Source: Heloderma charlesbogerti
Lineage: Eukaryota > Chordata > Lepidosauria > Squamata > Helodermatidae
DNA: 64,000 bases
Assembly: GCA_026122225.1 (NCBI GenBank)
Contig: JANEZZ010002879.1
Coordinates: 248,001-312,000 of the forward strand
Reading direction: 5' to 3'
The translations under genes and the position numbers were made by a program. This document shows, piece after piece, positions 1-11,060 of the stretch. Position 1 is the stretch's first letter. The number at the start of each line of letters is the position of its first letter. The notes under the pieces were generated by a model that worked only from the letters and a program-made list of their open reading frames with translations, did no database searches and was not told the DNA's origin.

Positions 1-752
1 ACCCCAAGAAATGCAAAACGTACATATACGCACTGGGCCAATTCTTGACATCTGATCTTGGTTTTTGGCATATTAAGTCAAGAAGGACTCTAAGGCCTGC
101 ACACTTTCCATTGCCCCTCTCCTGGTTTCAGATTCCCATTACTAAATCAAGATTATCACATCTTCCCATTTTAGATATAACAGAAAACTGTGATTTTAAA
201 GGAAGTACAATAAAAGCACCGAATCCACTATGTGAGGGAGAGGGGCGGAGGGGAAAGATTATAGGCCTGATGATCATTCTCTGCTTATAAATATATGGAT
301 CATGGCCTACCAAGCTTAGACCATCTGAATCAGGACACTCACGTTGCAGACATGTAGCTGCTGAATCTTGCTTTTAAGACTCAACAAATGTAGGCTTTTC
401 AGACTCTATCTGAAAGTTGTCTGAATGCAAAGTACGTACTTTCAGTACATTAGAAGCTTAACAGCCTTATTCAAAGGGATGTTTGCAGTGCAGTTGCAGT
501 CATGCTGGCATTAAAAAAAAAAATGCATTTGCACCAGCAATTTACCATTGGTTTACTGCTAAAAGTCTTAGGTTTCACAATTGACCAGCAGTTGTTTGGC
601 TTTAAATTAGTCCTAGAAGATCCAACAGTAATATGCTGCTTTTTTCCCCTGGGATGATTCTAAGGGAGAGCATGGATAGATTTGAAGTCAGCCATGCTAT
701 GTCTGTCCTCCTGGACAGAAAAAGGTTAGAGTGGCCTTTTCAAAAGCAGTCT
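1..752. other. AT-rich sequence without recognisable gene
   Basis: Read on both strands. Only short open frames without codon structure or conserved motifs are present, and no splice-site pair brackets a plausible exon. I recognise no repeat family here. Confidence 0.4.
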
Positions 753-905
753 TGAGAGGGGCTGCTATGTTGGTCTGTTGCAGCAAAAATAACTGAGTCT
801 TGTGGCATCTTAAAGACCAACAAATTTGTTCTGACATAAGCTTATGCCAGAATGTCCACCTTATCTGATGTCCACCTCATCAGAAGTGTTAACCTCAAAT
901 TGGCA
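753..905 (+). repeat. Reptile interspersed repeat (SINE-like)
   Basis: The stretch runs through a block reading 'tcttgtggcatcttaaagac' followed by 'caacaaatttgttctgacat' and a 'cacctcatcagaagtg' block. This order resembles an interspersed repeat I know as common in reptile genomes. The class (SINE or a part of a longer element) is recalled, not proven. No tRNA-type A and B boxes could be placed with confidence. Confidence 0.45.
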
Positions 906-2154
906 GTACTGTATACACATGCTGGGATGGCCGGGGCAGGGGGTGGCCGGGGTGGTGGGGGATGTAAATGGTATTGTCAGGGAGAAATGCAAAGAAAGTA
1001 CATACAGTGATAACTACATTAACAGTTGCCATTCAAAAAACACTGTTGAGTGATAACACAGACCTCATTGGGGCATCATCCTATCTTCTTCATGGACCTG
1101 GAAGTTCCTTTGGTCCACAAGATGTCTTTAGTATTTACCTAAGGAAAAAGGATAAGCACTTATAAATAAATAAACCACCAACAAACATTTATTTGGTGGG
1201 TACTTCTTACTTAAGCTGTCCACACTCTACTTCCATTTTCAACAGAGCATGGTACATGATGCATATGAATAAATTGCCATAATATCACTTCAATATGCCA
1301 AAACAATATAACATTGTAAAAACAAAAGCATTTAAAAAACAACAACCAAAAGTTAAAACAAAGAATGGTATGGAGATATCCCCATTGTTCTGGACACATG
1401 TGAAGATGTTGGTGGAAAAACTTCCCTCTCAAAATCTGGCATAGTCTTAAACACAGTTTACTCCCAAGCATTATTTCTGTTCCCTTCCCAAGCAGAACCA
1501 AATAACCACTAATTAGGTCTTTTGTTCCCTTATTCTGAGCTAATGAGGAGTAATTGAGCCTTGTTGCACATTTGCTGTTTCAATGCTTACCTCAATAATC
1601 ATGGAAGATGTAGATCCTTGAATCCTGTCACTGGGCAATGTAAGGATTCTAATTCAACTTAAAAGCAACAACAACAACAACTACACATGCCCCAAAGTTT
1701 TGATTTAGTCTATTATTTGTATGTTTCTTTTCTGTTCAGGAGAAATCTGAGTGGCTTTCATCAAAAAATAAAACAAATACAAAGTCCTACAATGTCTTCT
1801 CCTATGTATTCTATCCCCATGTTGTTCAGCATTTCCATGAAACCATTACGGGAGGTCATCCAGGGATTCGAGGCTCTCGTCTCTTCTGTAGGGCTATAAG
1901 AGAAATTCATTTCAGTGCGTTTTTGAGCAGGATGTACCCAGTTCGCACGTTCTGGATCAAACATGGACTCGGACACAATTTTCAGTCAAAGTCCATTCAT
2001 TTCCAAGCTTGCAATGTGAACAGGTGTGTTTGACAGCCTGTGTACATTCAAGAAGTACACATGAAAAAAAGAGGAGAAATGCACACAAACATGCTTTAAT
2101 CACTGGGAGAAGGGTGGCCATATTTCAAAGGTGTTCACAACTGGAACAATATGC
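906..2154. other. No gene or classified repeat seen
   Basis: Mixed-composition DNA with short chance open frames and a small CAA run near 1666-1681. Nothing links them into an exon series, and no transposon ends with matching duplications were found. Confidence 0.35.
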
Positions 2155-2162
2155 ACAAAATC

Positions 2163-2692
2163 TAGGGGTGAGCAGATCACTTACAGGTTCTGGTCTGGGG
2201 GCAATCCATCCCTCCCCCCTGGAATCCTCCCCAGCCGGCCGCAGCCAGACTGCCAGCCACTGCTGCTGCGCTACAGATGCAAATGGTAGCCGCTACGTTG
2301 GCTGCCATTTGCGTCCATGCCTTAGGTCATGATAGGGTATGTATTTACGTAGACTATCAATGCAAAGAGCAGGGGCGCAAATGGTGCCCATTACGCCATT
2401 TCCGCCCCTGCTCTTTACTGCGATAGGCTACATAAGTATTTACGTAGCCAATCACAGCCTAAGGCATGGATGCAAATGGCGTTCGCTACGACGGTTGCCA
2501 TTTGCAGCCGCAGCAGCCCAGCAGCAGCTGGAAGACGACCTGGAGCCACCGCCGCCACTGCCACCGCTGCTGCTGCTGCCACCACAGCCACGTAGGTCCA
2601 TTCCGGGGGGGTAATCCGTTCCGCCATAGACTCCAGGGGTCTTTAGAATCTGGCCTCACTGGAGTCCATGGCAGAATTCTCCAACATCCCTA
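2163..2692 (-). mobile_element. Compound-palindrome hAT-type element, B'/C ends
   Basis: The ends are TAGGGGTG and CATCCCTA, bracketed by a perfect 8-bp duplication ACAAAATC (2155-2162 and 2693-2700). The left end is a B-like end with CCTCCCCCC runs. The right end is the C type (..CTTTAGAATCTGGCCTCACTGGAGTCC..). Inside are H1 hairpins of the GATAGG...CTACGTAAATAC type and CAAATGG...CCATTTG pairs. There is no transposase frame, so it is non-autonomous. An 8-bp TSD plus short inverted ends is the hAT signature. Confidence 0.85.
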
Positions 2693-3228
2693 ACAAAATC
2701 TCACAGTAAAGAAGAATGAAAGAAAAACAAAGATTGCAATCTGATGCAGACATGAGATGGAATGAGCTTTGATGTGGAGTTTGGAGATCTTTGATGAATT
2801 TGAATTTTACTTGCATCAGTCATCAGTCAGTATGTTAATTTGTTATCAGTAGCTGATGACACCCAAATCTATGTCTTACCTGCTTCAGGTGGTGGTGTAC
2901 AGGGTAAGGATGGACGAAAGTCCCTGACCTGGTCCCGCAGCTATTTTCGGTGTGGGGGGGAGGTGCTCTGTTTCTCCCCCTGAAATTCTTGGCGGGTGGG
3001 GAGGCGCCCCACCTCTCCCCACTGAAATTCTGGCCGGGGGGGAGCACCCGTCTCCCCGGCCGCGAAAGAAAAAAGTAAAGTGTAAAACAAAACAAAAACA
3101 TGATAGGCTACGTAAAGATTTACATAGCCTATCATGGCTGACTTTGAAAAAAAAAAGCATGTACGCAAATGGCAGCGCCCATGGGTGCCGCCATTTGTGT
3201 TCCTTATTTGGGCACGGGTAGTCTACAT

Positions 3229-6128
3229 CAGGACACTCAGCTGTGGATGTGTCTGGCAGTGAAAAGAAAATCCGATGCAGTAAAGAACAATATTGTTTAG
3301 GAACCTGGAATGTCAGATCAATTAATCAAGGTAAGCTGGAGGTGGTCAAACATGAGATGGCAAGATTGAACATCGACATCTTGGGAATCAGCGAACTCAA
3401 ATGGACAGGCATGGGTGAATTGAATTCAGGTGACCATCATATCTACTATTGTGGGCAAGAATCCCTTAGAAGAAATGGAGTAGCACTCATAGTCAACAAA
3501 AGGGTGGGAAAAGCAGTACTGGGGTACAATCTTAAAAATGATAGAATGATCTCAGTACGAATCCAAGGCAAACCATTCAACATCACAGTAATTCAAGTCT
3601 ATGCCCCAACCACTGAGGCCGAAGAAGCTGAGGTTGATCGGTTCTATGAAGACCTACAACACCTTCTAGAACTAACAACAAAAAAAGATGTCCTCTTCAT
3701 CATAGGGGATTGGAATGCTAAAGTAGGAAGTCAAGAAATCACCGGGATAACAGGCAGGCATGGCCTTGGTGTACAAAATGAAGCAGGACAAAAGCTAATA
3801 GAGTTTTGCCAAGAGAACATGCTGATCATAGCAAACACTCTTTTCCAACAGCACAAGAGGCGACTCTACACATGGACGTCACCAGATGGTCAATATCGAA
3901 ATCAGATTGATTATGTCCTTTGCAGCCAAAGATGGAGAAGCTCCATACAGTCAGTAAAAACAAGACCTGGAGCTGACTGTGGCTCAGATCATGAGCTGCT
4001 TCTTGCAAAATTTCAGCTCAAATTGAAGAACGTCGGGAAAACCACTAAACCGTTCAGGTATGACCTAAATCATATCCCTGATGAATATACAGTGGAGGTG
4101 AGGAATAGATTTCAGGGATTAGACCTTATAGACAGAGTGCCTGAGGAACTATGGACGGAGGTCCGTAACATTGTTCAGGAGGCAGCAACGAAATCTGTCC
4201 CAAAGAAAAAGAAATGCAAGAAAGCCAAGTGGCTGTCTGATGAGGCTTTACAAGTAGCTGAGGAAAGAAGGGAAGCGAAAAGCAAGGGAGAAAGGGGAAG
4301 ATATACCCAACTGAATGCAGAGTTCCAGAGAATAGCAAGGAGAGACAAGAAGGCCTTCTTAAATGAACAATGCAAAGAAATTGAGGAAAACAACAGAATG
4401 GGAAAGACTAGAGATCTCTTCAAGAACATTGGAGATCTCAAGGGAACGTTTTGTGCAAAGACGGGCATGATCAAGGACAAAGAAGGCAGGGACCTAACAG
4501 AAGCAGATGAGATTAAGAAGAGGTGGCAAGAATACACGGAAGAACTATACAGGAAAGATCTGAATGTCCCTGATAGCCATGGTAGTGCGGTCACTGAACT
4601 TGAGCCGGACATCCTCGAGAGTGAAGTCAAGTGGGCCTTAGGAAGCATTAGTAACAACAAAGCTAGCGGAGATGACAGTATTCCAGCTGAGCTATTTAAA
4701 ATCCTAAAAGATGATGCTGTTAAAGTGCTGCATTCAATATGCCAACAAATCTGGAACACTCAACAGTGGCCACAAGACTGGAAAAGGTCAGTTTACATTC
4801 CAATTCCAAAGAAGGGCAACGCCAAAGAGTGTTCAAACTACCGCACAATTGCACTCATTTCACATGCCAGCAAGGTGATGCTCAAAATCCTACAAGCTAG
4901 GCTTCAGCAGTATGCGAACCGAGAACTACCAGAAGTACAAGCTGGGTTTCGAAGAGGCAGAGGAACTAGAGATCAAATCGCCAACATTTGCTGCATCATG
5001 GAGAAAGCAAGAGAAGTCCAGAAAAACGTCTATTTCTGCTTCATTGACTACGCTAAAGCCTTTGATTGTGTGGATCACAACAAACTATGGGAAATTCTTA
5101 AAGTGATGGGAGTACCAGACCACCTTACCTGTCTCCTGAGAAACCTGTACGAGGGTCAAGAAGCAACAGTAAGAACCAGAGATGGAACAACCGATTGGTT
5201 CAAAATTGGGAAAGGAGTACGACAAGGCTGCATATTGTCACCCTGCTTATTTAACTTATATGCAGAGTACATCATGAGAAACATCGCCGGGTTGGATGAA
5301 TCACAGGTCGGAATTAAGATTGCTGGGAGAATTATCAACAACCTCCGATATGCAGACGATACCACCCTAATGGCAGAAAGCGAAGAGGATCTCAAGAGCC
5401 TCTTGTTGAGGGTGAAAGAGGAGAGTGCAAAAGCTGGTTTGAAACTCAACATTAAAAAAACTAAGATCATGGCATCTGGCCCCATCACTTGCTGGCATAT
5501 AGAAGGGGAAGAAATGGAAGCAGTGACAGATTTTACTTTCTTGGGCTCCAAGAACACCACAGATGGTGACTGTAGCCATGAAATTAAAAGACGCTTGCTC
5601 CTTGGGAGGAAAGCTATGGCAAACCTAGACAGCATAGTAAGAAGCAGAGACATCACCTTGCCGACAAAGGTCCGTCTAATCAAAGCTATGGTTTTCCCAG
5701 TAGTAATGTATGGCTGTGAGAGCTGGACTATAAGGAAGGCTGAGCGCCGAAGAATTGATGCTTTCGAACTGTGGTGCTGGAGAAGACTCTTACGAGTCCC
5801 CTGGACTGCAAGGAGGTCAAATCAGTCCATCCTAAAGGAAATCAACCCCGAGTGCTCCTTGGAAGGACAGATACTGAAGCTGAAGCTCCAATATTTTGGC
5901 CACCTAATGCGAAGAGAAAACTCCCTGGAAAAGACCCTGATGCTGGGAAAGACTGAAGGCAAAAGGAGAAGGGGACGGCAGAGGATGAGATGGCTAGATA
6001 GCATCACGGATGCAATGAATATGAACTTGAGCACGCTCCGGGAGAGAGCGGAGGACAGGAAGGCCTGGCGTGCTATGGTCCATGGGGTCACGAAGAGTCG
6101 GACACGACTGAATGACTGAACAACAACA
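3229..6128 (+). mobile_element. BovB (RTE-clade) LINE, 5'-truncated, ORF intact
   Basis: The insertion is bracketed by a 9-bp duplication AGTCTACAT (3220-3228 and 6129-6137) that lies within an H3 hairpin of the host palindromic element. It lacks the BovB 5' region still present in the second copy (37592-37995), so it is truncated at the 5' side, as is usual for target-primed reverse transcription. The 3' end is the family's short GACTGAACAACAAC tail. The body holds one uninterrupted endonuclease plus reverse-transcriptase frame. BovB is known from squamates, ruminants and some other lineages. Confidence 0.93.
3243..6119 (+). CDS. BovB ORF2 polyprotein: endonuclease and reverse transcriptase
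   Basis: A frame of 958 codons encodes the two enzymes needed for target-primed reverse transcription: nicking of genomic DNA and copying of the LINE RNA. The APE-type endonuclease occupies about residues 18-260, with TWNVRS (21-26), ISELKW (49-54), GDWNAKVG (around 155-162), NQIDY with D223, and SDH (248-250). The reverse transcriptase follows, with DYAKAFD (602-608), GVRQGCILSP and the catalytic YADD (703-706). A basic C-terminal region ends at TKSRTRLND. No stop or frameshift was seen. The first codon given is GTG and the first in-frame ATG is at 3357, so the true start was probably lost with the 5' truncation. It is read as a coding-competent but probably promoterless copy. Confidence 0.92.
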   Translation: MDVSGSEKKIRCSKEQYCLGTWNVRSINQGKLEVVKHEMARLNIDILGISELKWTGMGELNSGDHHIYYCGQESLRRNGVALIVNKRVGKAVLGYNLKNDRMISVRIQGKPFNITVIQVYAPTTEAEEAEVDRFYEDLQHLLELTTKKDVLFIIGDWNAKVGSQEITGITGRHGLGVQNEAGQKLIEFCQENMLIIANTLFQQHKRRLYTWTSPDGQYRNQIDYVLCSQRWRSSIQSVKTRPGADCGSDHELLLAKFQLKLKNVGKTTKPFRYDLNHIPDEYTVEVRNRFQGLDLIDRVPEELWTEVRNIVQEAATKSVPKKKKCKKAKWLSDEALQVAEERREAKSKGERGRYTQLNAEFQRIARRDKKAFLNEQCKEIEENNRMGKTRDLFKNIGDLKGTFCAKTGMIKDKEGRDLTEADEIKKRWQEYTEELYRKDLNVPDSHGSAVTELEPDILESEVKWALGSISNNKASGDDSIPAELFKILKDDAVKVLHSICQQIWNTQQWPQDWKRSVYIPIPKKGNAKECSNYRTIALISHASKVMLKILQARLQQYANRELPEVQAGFRRGRGTRDQIANICCIMEKAREVQKNVYFCFIDYAKAFDCVDHNKLWEILKVMGVPDHLTCLLRNLYEGQEATVRTRDGTTDWFKIGKGVRQGCILSPCLFNLYAEYIMRNIAGLDESQVGIKIAGRIINNLRYADDTTLMAESEEDLKSLLLRVKEESAKAGLKLNIKKTKIMASGPITCWHIEGEEMEAVTDFTFLGSKNTTDGDCSHEIKRRLLLGRKAMANLDSIVRSRDITLPTKVRLIKAMVFPVVMYGCESWTIRKAERRRIDAFELWCWRRLLRVPWTARRSNQSILKEINPECSLEGQILKLKLQYFGHLMRRENSLEKTLMLGKTEGKRRRGRQRMRWLDSITDAMNMNLSTLRERAEDRKAWRAMVHGVTKSRTRLND

Positions 6129-6791
6129 AGTCTACATAAAGATTTATGCTGTGTTGCCCTTATTTTTGCCATAGTCTACGTAAATCTTTACGTAGACTAC
6201 CCGTGCCCAAATAAGGAACGCAAATGGCGATGCCCATGGGCACCGCCATTTGCGTACATGCTTTCCCCCCCCCCAAAGTCAGCTGTGATAGGCTACATAA
6301 AGATTTACATAGCCTATCATGGCTGACTTTGAAAATCTAGCCGTGATAGGCTACGTAAATCTTTACGTAGCCTATCACTTTTTTTTTTTTTTACACTTTA
6401 CTTGGAAATGGTGGCAGTGGCAGCTGGTTGGAAGACCGGTCGCCACCGCTGCCGCCACAACACCGCCGAAATGCCGCCAGGACCCGCTGCTGCGAGGGAC
6501 ATTCACGCGAGGTAAGTCCCATCCCGGGGGTGGGGGCGGGTGGTGTCGGAGAATTTCCCCACCAATTTCGGGGGGCTGAATGTGTTGGCATTCAGCCTCC
6601 CAGAGATTCGTGGAGAAATTCTCCGACATCCCTAGTAAAGGGACTGTGATTTGACTAATAAACAAACTGATACATGTGGCTGATGGAAATGAGACGAATG
6701 TTCAAGATACATCCATTCCCCTTTCAAAACTGTGGTGTGGGTGACATTTCCTAAGCAATCCCTTCTAGAATAGGGGGAAAGCAGTTTAGAA

Positions 6792-7063
6792 CAGGGATGG
6801 CAACTGTGAGACCTCTGAGCCACATATGGCCCTAGTCCCCCCCCCCAATTTTTATGTTGTGTGCTTCAGAGTGCCAAAACGGTTAAATTTAACTTGGAAG
6901 CAAGCTAAATTGAACAATCCTAAAGCTCTGTAGCAGTACAGAGGGGTTTGGCACCCAATTTTGGTGGCAAACTGGCAAATTTGGCACCCCATGGACTGTG
7001 ACACACAGTGGTGGTCCAGGGGGTGAAAATGGCTTCAGGACCTCTGGAAGTTGTCCACCCCTG
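6792..7063. mobile_element. Short hAT-type MITE, CAGGGATG ends
   Basis: The ends CAGGGATGGC and GTCCACCCCTG are imperfect inverted repeats. The flanks are GTTTAGAA (6784-6791) and GGTTAGAA (7064-7071), an 8-bp duplication with one mismatch. The interior contains a run of C at about 6838 and no open frame. It is not obviously part of the compound-palindrome family. Confidence 0.65.
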
Positions 7064-7071
7064 GGTTAGAA

Positions 7072-8505
7072 GGACAACACAAGAGCAACATCCCCAGAAG
7101 CTTAAAAGTGTGGGATGGGTGCATGTTTTTTTCAATCACACTTTCTCTGAATAGTTAAAATGTAATACATTGACCAAAGGACAATGGGAAATCTCACTTT
7201 ATTCTTTGCTCATTTTAAGGGGAAATATTCAATGGCATCTAACAGGATGATGTGAATGAAGTCTGACAACCTGTTGCGTGTTTGTGCAGCAGTGTATGTG
7301 ACCCTTCCAACTGCACAGTTTTATTCTATGCAAAATGTCCTCTATTCCTCCAGGGTTCTCCAAGTATGTTAATAGTAGTCCCCCCTGGAGGCTGTCTCCA
7401 TATCAATTTTCTATTAGGTTAGAGTTAGTTAGAAATATATTGCATTTCCAACATTCAGTCTTAGAGATATTGCACAGAGAACTGACTGTAGCAGTTTATT
7501 AAGCAGCAGGTAATGCATGAATATTCATTTTTCTTGACTTCATGTTATTTAAATACATTTGGCATGAAACAAGTCTTCCTTACAATCACTTTAGATTTCC
7601 CATTTGTTGTCAGGCAGCCAGAGATATGGTGACACATGTTCCTATCCTTGGTCTCACCCCCTCCCAGTGTGACTGAGAACATTTTTTTCCCCCCTGTGAA
7701 TTCTCTAATGTTAGATTTTCAGCACATAATATACTAGAGAGTGAGCTAAAATGACTGGAGGCTTCCTAATTCACCATTTGAATTCCAATACTTACAGAAG
7801 ATGTGGGTTTAGGGGAGATATTTAATGAAGAAGCATACATTCTCTTTGATACAGTGGGTGGGGTGAGGCTGTTCCCAGCATATGAATTTTGGAGCATCCT
7901 TTGCACATGATGAGGGTCTGGCAATTCATTTTACTTTACTTTATTTTATTTTATTCCAAGGAGCTCAGTGTAGCTTTTTACCCCCAAAATTACTCTGTAA
8001 AATTGCTCAGACTGGAAGATGATGTAGTAGAATGGTGCTGTAATCCTATGCGTACTTTCTTGGTAGTAAACCTTTGTGACAAAACCCCTATATTCTGATG
8101 TAACTCAACAGTGCCTCATAGAGCATCTACATTTCAGCATCTTCCCAATAAACTTGAATATGCCAAAGCTTACCTTTTATTCCCCAATACACATCAAAAA
8201 TTAAGGGGTTTTGCACAATGTTTTGTCAAGCAGGAACAAGCCAGGTGTTTTATAATTCAAGGGTATGGTTGTTAGGAAGGTGGATTCCGGCACTATCTTT
8301 CTAATTCACTGTCTAGGACACTGTCATCAGAAATGGAGGGTGTCACACATTACTGGACAAACAACAGTCATTCTTTGCTAAGGGGCCAGCCTTTACTGAA
8401 CTATAATTCCCATAGAAGTGAGAATTTGCTTTCACTAGCTGTTTCCCTAACATCTAACCAGAAGATCAAAGATGTTTTCTCTCAGACCATCCTCTCTGCA
8501 AGTAA
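7072..8505. other. No gene or classified repeat seen
   Basis: AT-rich sequence with a short TTTTA run near 7930-7956. Open frames are below about 70 codons and show no recognisable motif. Confidence 0.35.
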
Positions 8506-8513
8506 GTTGCATA

Positions 8514-9405
8514 TAGGGATGTCAGAGAATTTCGCCATGAATCTCGGGGAGGTCGATTGCCAGCACATTCTGCCCCCCCAAATGGGTGGCGAAACGGTCT
8601 GCCACACACACCCCCGGGACGGGACTTACCTTGGGCAAATCCTCCTGGTGGCGGCGGTGCGGCGGCGGTGCGGCGGCAGTGGCTGCAGCGGCCGGTCTTC
8701 CGACCGGCTGCCACCGCCACCATTTCCAGTTAAAAAAAAAAAAAAAGTGATAAGCTACGTAAAGATTTATGTAGCCTATCACGGCTAGATTTTTAATAAA
8801 TATTGTGATAGGCTACGTAAATGTTTACATAGCCTATCACGGCTGAGTAAAAAAATAAAACAAAAACCGTGCATACGCAAATGCCTAGCCCATGGGCGTC
8901 GCCATTTGCATTCCTTATTTTGGCACGTGTAGTCTACATAAACATTTACGTAAACTAGGTCGAAAATAAGGGGAACGCAAATAGTGTAGCGTCTACGTTA
9001 TTTGTGTTGCCCTTATTTTCGCCGTAGTCTACATAAATGTTTACGTAGACTACACGTGCCAAAATAAGGAACGCAAATGGCGGCGCCCATGGACACCGCC
9101 ATTTGCGTACGCATGGTTTTTTTTATTTTTGTTTTACTCAGCTGTGATAGGCTACGTAAACATTTACGTAGCCTATCACGGCTGACTGCAGGGACGCAAA
9201 CGGCGGCGGCTACAGCTGCCGCCATTTGCGCACCCGGCCAGCCAGGATTCGGGGGGAGAGGGACGGAGCGCCCCCCGGCCAGAATTTTGGCGGGGAGGGA
9301 CGGAGCACCTCCCCCCTGGCCAGAATTTCGGGGGGAGGGATGGAGTGCCTCCCCCCCACCGCGAATCAATTTCATGAGAAGTTAAGTCACTTTCGTACAT
9401 CCCTA
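8514..9405 (+). mobile_element. Compound-palindrome hAT element, A/B ends
   Basis: The left A end TAGGGATGTCAGAGAATTTC and the right B end ..TTTCGTACATCCCTA are flanked by GTTGCATA (8506-8513) and TTTGCATA (9406-9413), one mismatch. Hairpins follow in order: two H1 (about 8749-8840), H2 (8873-8911), H3 (about 8935-8960), central H4 (8978-9008), then H3, H2 and H1 mirrored (9033-9180). An extra H2 sits before the G/C-run B end. No coding capacity. Confidence 0.87.
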
Positions 9406-9413
9406 TTTGCATA

Positions 9414-9865
9414 TGCTCTGAAACCAAAGAGTCTACTTATGTTGGTAATATTAGTTAAGTTACGCTCTCTTTATTGATTTTATTTGGAATCCTGTGAGTA
9501 CAATTCTTAACTTCCCTTCTTCCTGTTTTCCTCTTTTCCTAAATGAACTCCTTTTATATCTGGACATTTGGCCATATTGCTTTAAGAGGGGATTTCTCAC
9601 TAAACCTTCCCCATGTACTGGACTGCACAATTACAATGCTACTCCTTGTGTTCTTGGAATATTTTATAAGATTTAGTTAAGTTTGGTGGGAGGGTTGTTT
9701 GTTTTTTGTTTAGATTTGGGCAAGTAAATCTGAAACACATCCCTTTTTTTTTTTACTTTTTACTAGAGTTAAGGTGATGAGAGGAGACTTTGGAAATAGA
9801 GCCCAGAAATTCTCCCAACAGCTAGACACAGGGGGTTTAGAAAAAGGAAAGGTTCCTCCTGTGCA
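9414..9865. other. No gene or classified repeat seen
   Basis: Unique-looking AT-rich DNA with T runs near 9744 and no supported feature. Confidence 0.35.
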
Positions 9866-11060
9866 AGCACCAGGTCATTATTGACCCCTAGAGGGACGCC
9901 ACTTGTGCTGGCGTTTTCATGGCAGACTATAGCGGGGTGGTTTGCCATTGCCTTCCCCAGTCATGACTACCTTTCCCCCAGCAAGCTGGGTACTCATTTT
10001 ACTGTAGGGATGTACGAAAGTCACTTACCTGGTCACGCAGCTTGCTTCGCGGTGGGGGGGAGGGGCTTCGCTTCTCCCCTCGAAGTTCAGGCCAGGGGGG
10101 AGGCTTCCCACCTCGCCCGGCTGAAATTCAGGCCGGGGAGAAGCTCCCCGTCTCCCCGGCCACGAACTTCAAAAGAAAAGTAAAAAAAAAAAACGCCCCG
10201 TGATAGGCTACGTGACGATTTACGTAGCCTATCACAGCTAGATCTGCAAAGTCAGCTGTGATAGGCTACGTTAATGGTCACGTAGCCTATCATGGGTGAC
10301 TTAAAAAAAAAAAAAAGGCATGTACGCAAATGGTGGCCCCCATAGGGAGCCGCCATTCACGTTCCTTATTTGGTCGCTGTAGTCTACGTAAAGATTTACG
10401 TAGACTACGGCGAAAATAAGGGCAACGCAAATAGCGTTCCCTTATTTTCGCCGTAGTCTATGTAATCTTTACGTAGACTACAGCGACCAAATAAGGAACG
10501 CGAATGGCGGCTCCCTATGGGGGCCGCCATTAGCCGTACGCGCTTTTTTTTTTTTAAGTCACCCGTGATAGGCTACGTGATGATTTACGTAGCCTATCAC
10601 GGCTGATTTTGCAAATCTAGCCGTGATAGGCTACGTTAATCATCACGTAGCCTATCATGGGGGCGTTTTGTTTTTTTTTTACTTTTCTTGGAATGGCTGT
10701 GGCAGCAGCCGGTCGAAAGACCAGCTGCCGCCCCCGCCCCTGTCAAAGCCCTGCTGAACCGCCGCTGCAACCCGCCACCGGGAGCGACATTCGGGAAAGG
10801 TAAGTCCCATCCCGGGGTGGGGGGCGGGGGGGCAGAGAATTTCTCCCCAAAACTACTTCGGGGGGCCAAATACGTTGGCACTCGGCCCCCCAAAGTTTCA
10901 GCGAGAAATTCTCTGACACCCCTATTTTACCGACCTCAGAAGGATGGAGGGCTGAGTCGACCTGAGCTGGCTACCCGAGACCTGGCTTCTGCTGGGATCG
11001 AACTCAGGTTGTGGGGAGAGTTTCAGTTGCAATACTGCTGCCTACCACTCTGCACCATGT
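9866..11060 (+). repeat. Unclassified interspersed repeat split by a hAT element
   Basis: Two halves (9866-10004 and 10925-11060) join in a familiar order: 'gtttgccattgccttcccca', then 'agcaagctgggtactcattt', then 'tgctgggatcgaactcaggt', then 'accactctgcacc'. I recognise this as a widely dispersed vertebrate repeat but cannot assign a class with confidence. Its continuity across the inserted element confirms the boundaries of that insertion. Confidence 0.5.
10005..10924 (-). mobile_element. Compound-palindrome hAT element, near-complete reference copy
   Basis: Flanks are TTTTACTG (9997-10004) and TTTTACCG (10925-10932). The B end (10005-10190) has CTTACCT and three GC-rich GAAGTTCAGGCC-type sub-repeats. 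H1 hairpins lie at 10198-10236 and 10255-10292, H2 at 10321-10361, H3 at 10374-10407, central H4 at 10424-10437, then H3 10451-10484, H2 10498-10541 and H1 at 10564-10601 and 10621-10659. The whole 10193-10672 block is one long inverted repeat centred near 10431. An A tract left of centre is mirrored by a T tract on the right. The A end closes at 10924. It is the clearest view of the architecture. Confidence 0.9.

Larger units (their letters stand above)
2905..6634 (-). mobile_element. Compound-palindrome hAT element split by a BovB insertion
   Basis: The left end TAAGGATGGACGAAAGTCCC is the B type and the right end ..GGAGAAATTCTCCGACATCCCTA is the A type. Flanking 8-mers are GTACAGGG (2897-2904) and GTAAAGGG (6635-6642), one mismatch. 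The left half (2905-3228) carries the B end, H1 and H2. After the BovB at 3229-6128 the order resumes with H4 and H3 (6138-6200), H2, two H1 hairpins and the A end. Without the BovB the element is about 830 bp, normal for the family here. Confidence 0.85.

Noticed and set aside
3243..3245. GTG as the true BovB start codon
   Set aside because: It is only the first codon at which the open frame can be entered. Vertebrate initiation at GTG is improbable and the upstream part of the LINE is missing.
9866..10004. tRNA gene in the split interspersed repeat
   Set aside because: 'gatcgaactcaggt' resembles a B box, but no A box at proper spacing and no cloverleaf could be drawn.
10005..10924. Helitron or Polinton-type element
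   Set aside because: Helitrons leave no duplication and end in CTRR after a single hairpin. Here there are 8-bp duplications and inverted TAGGGATG termini. Nothing encodes a polymerase or integrase.
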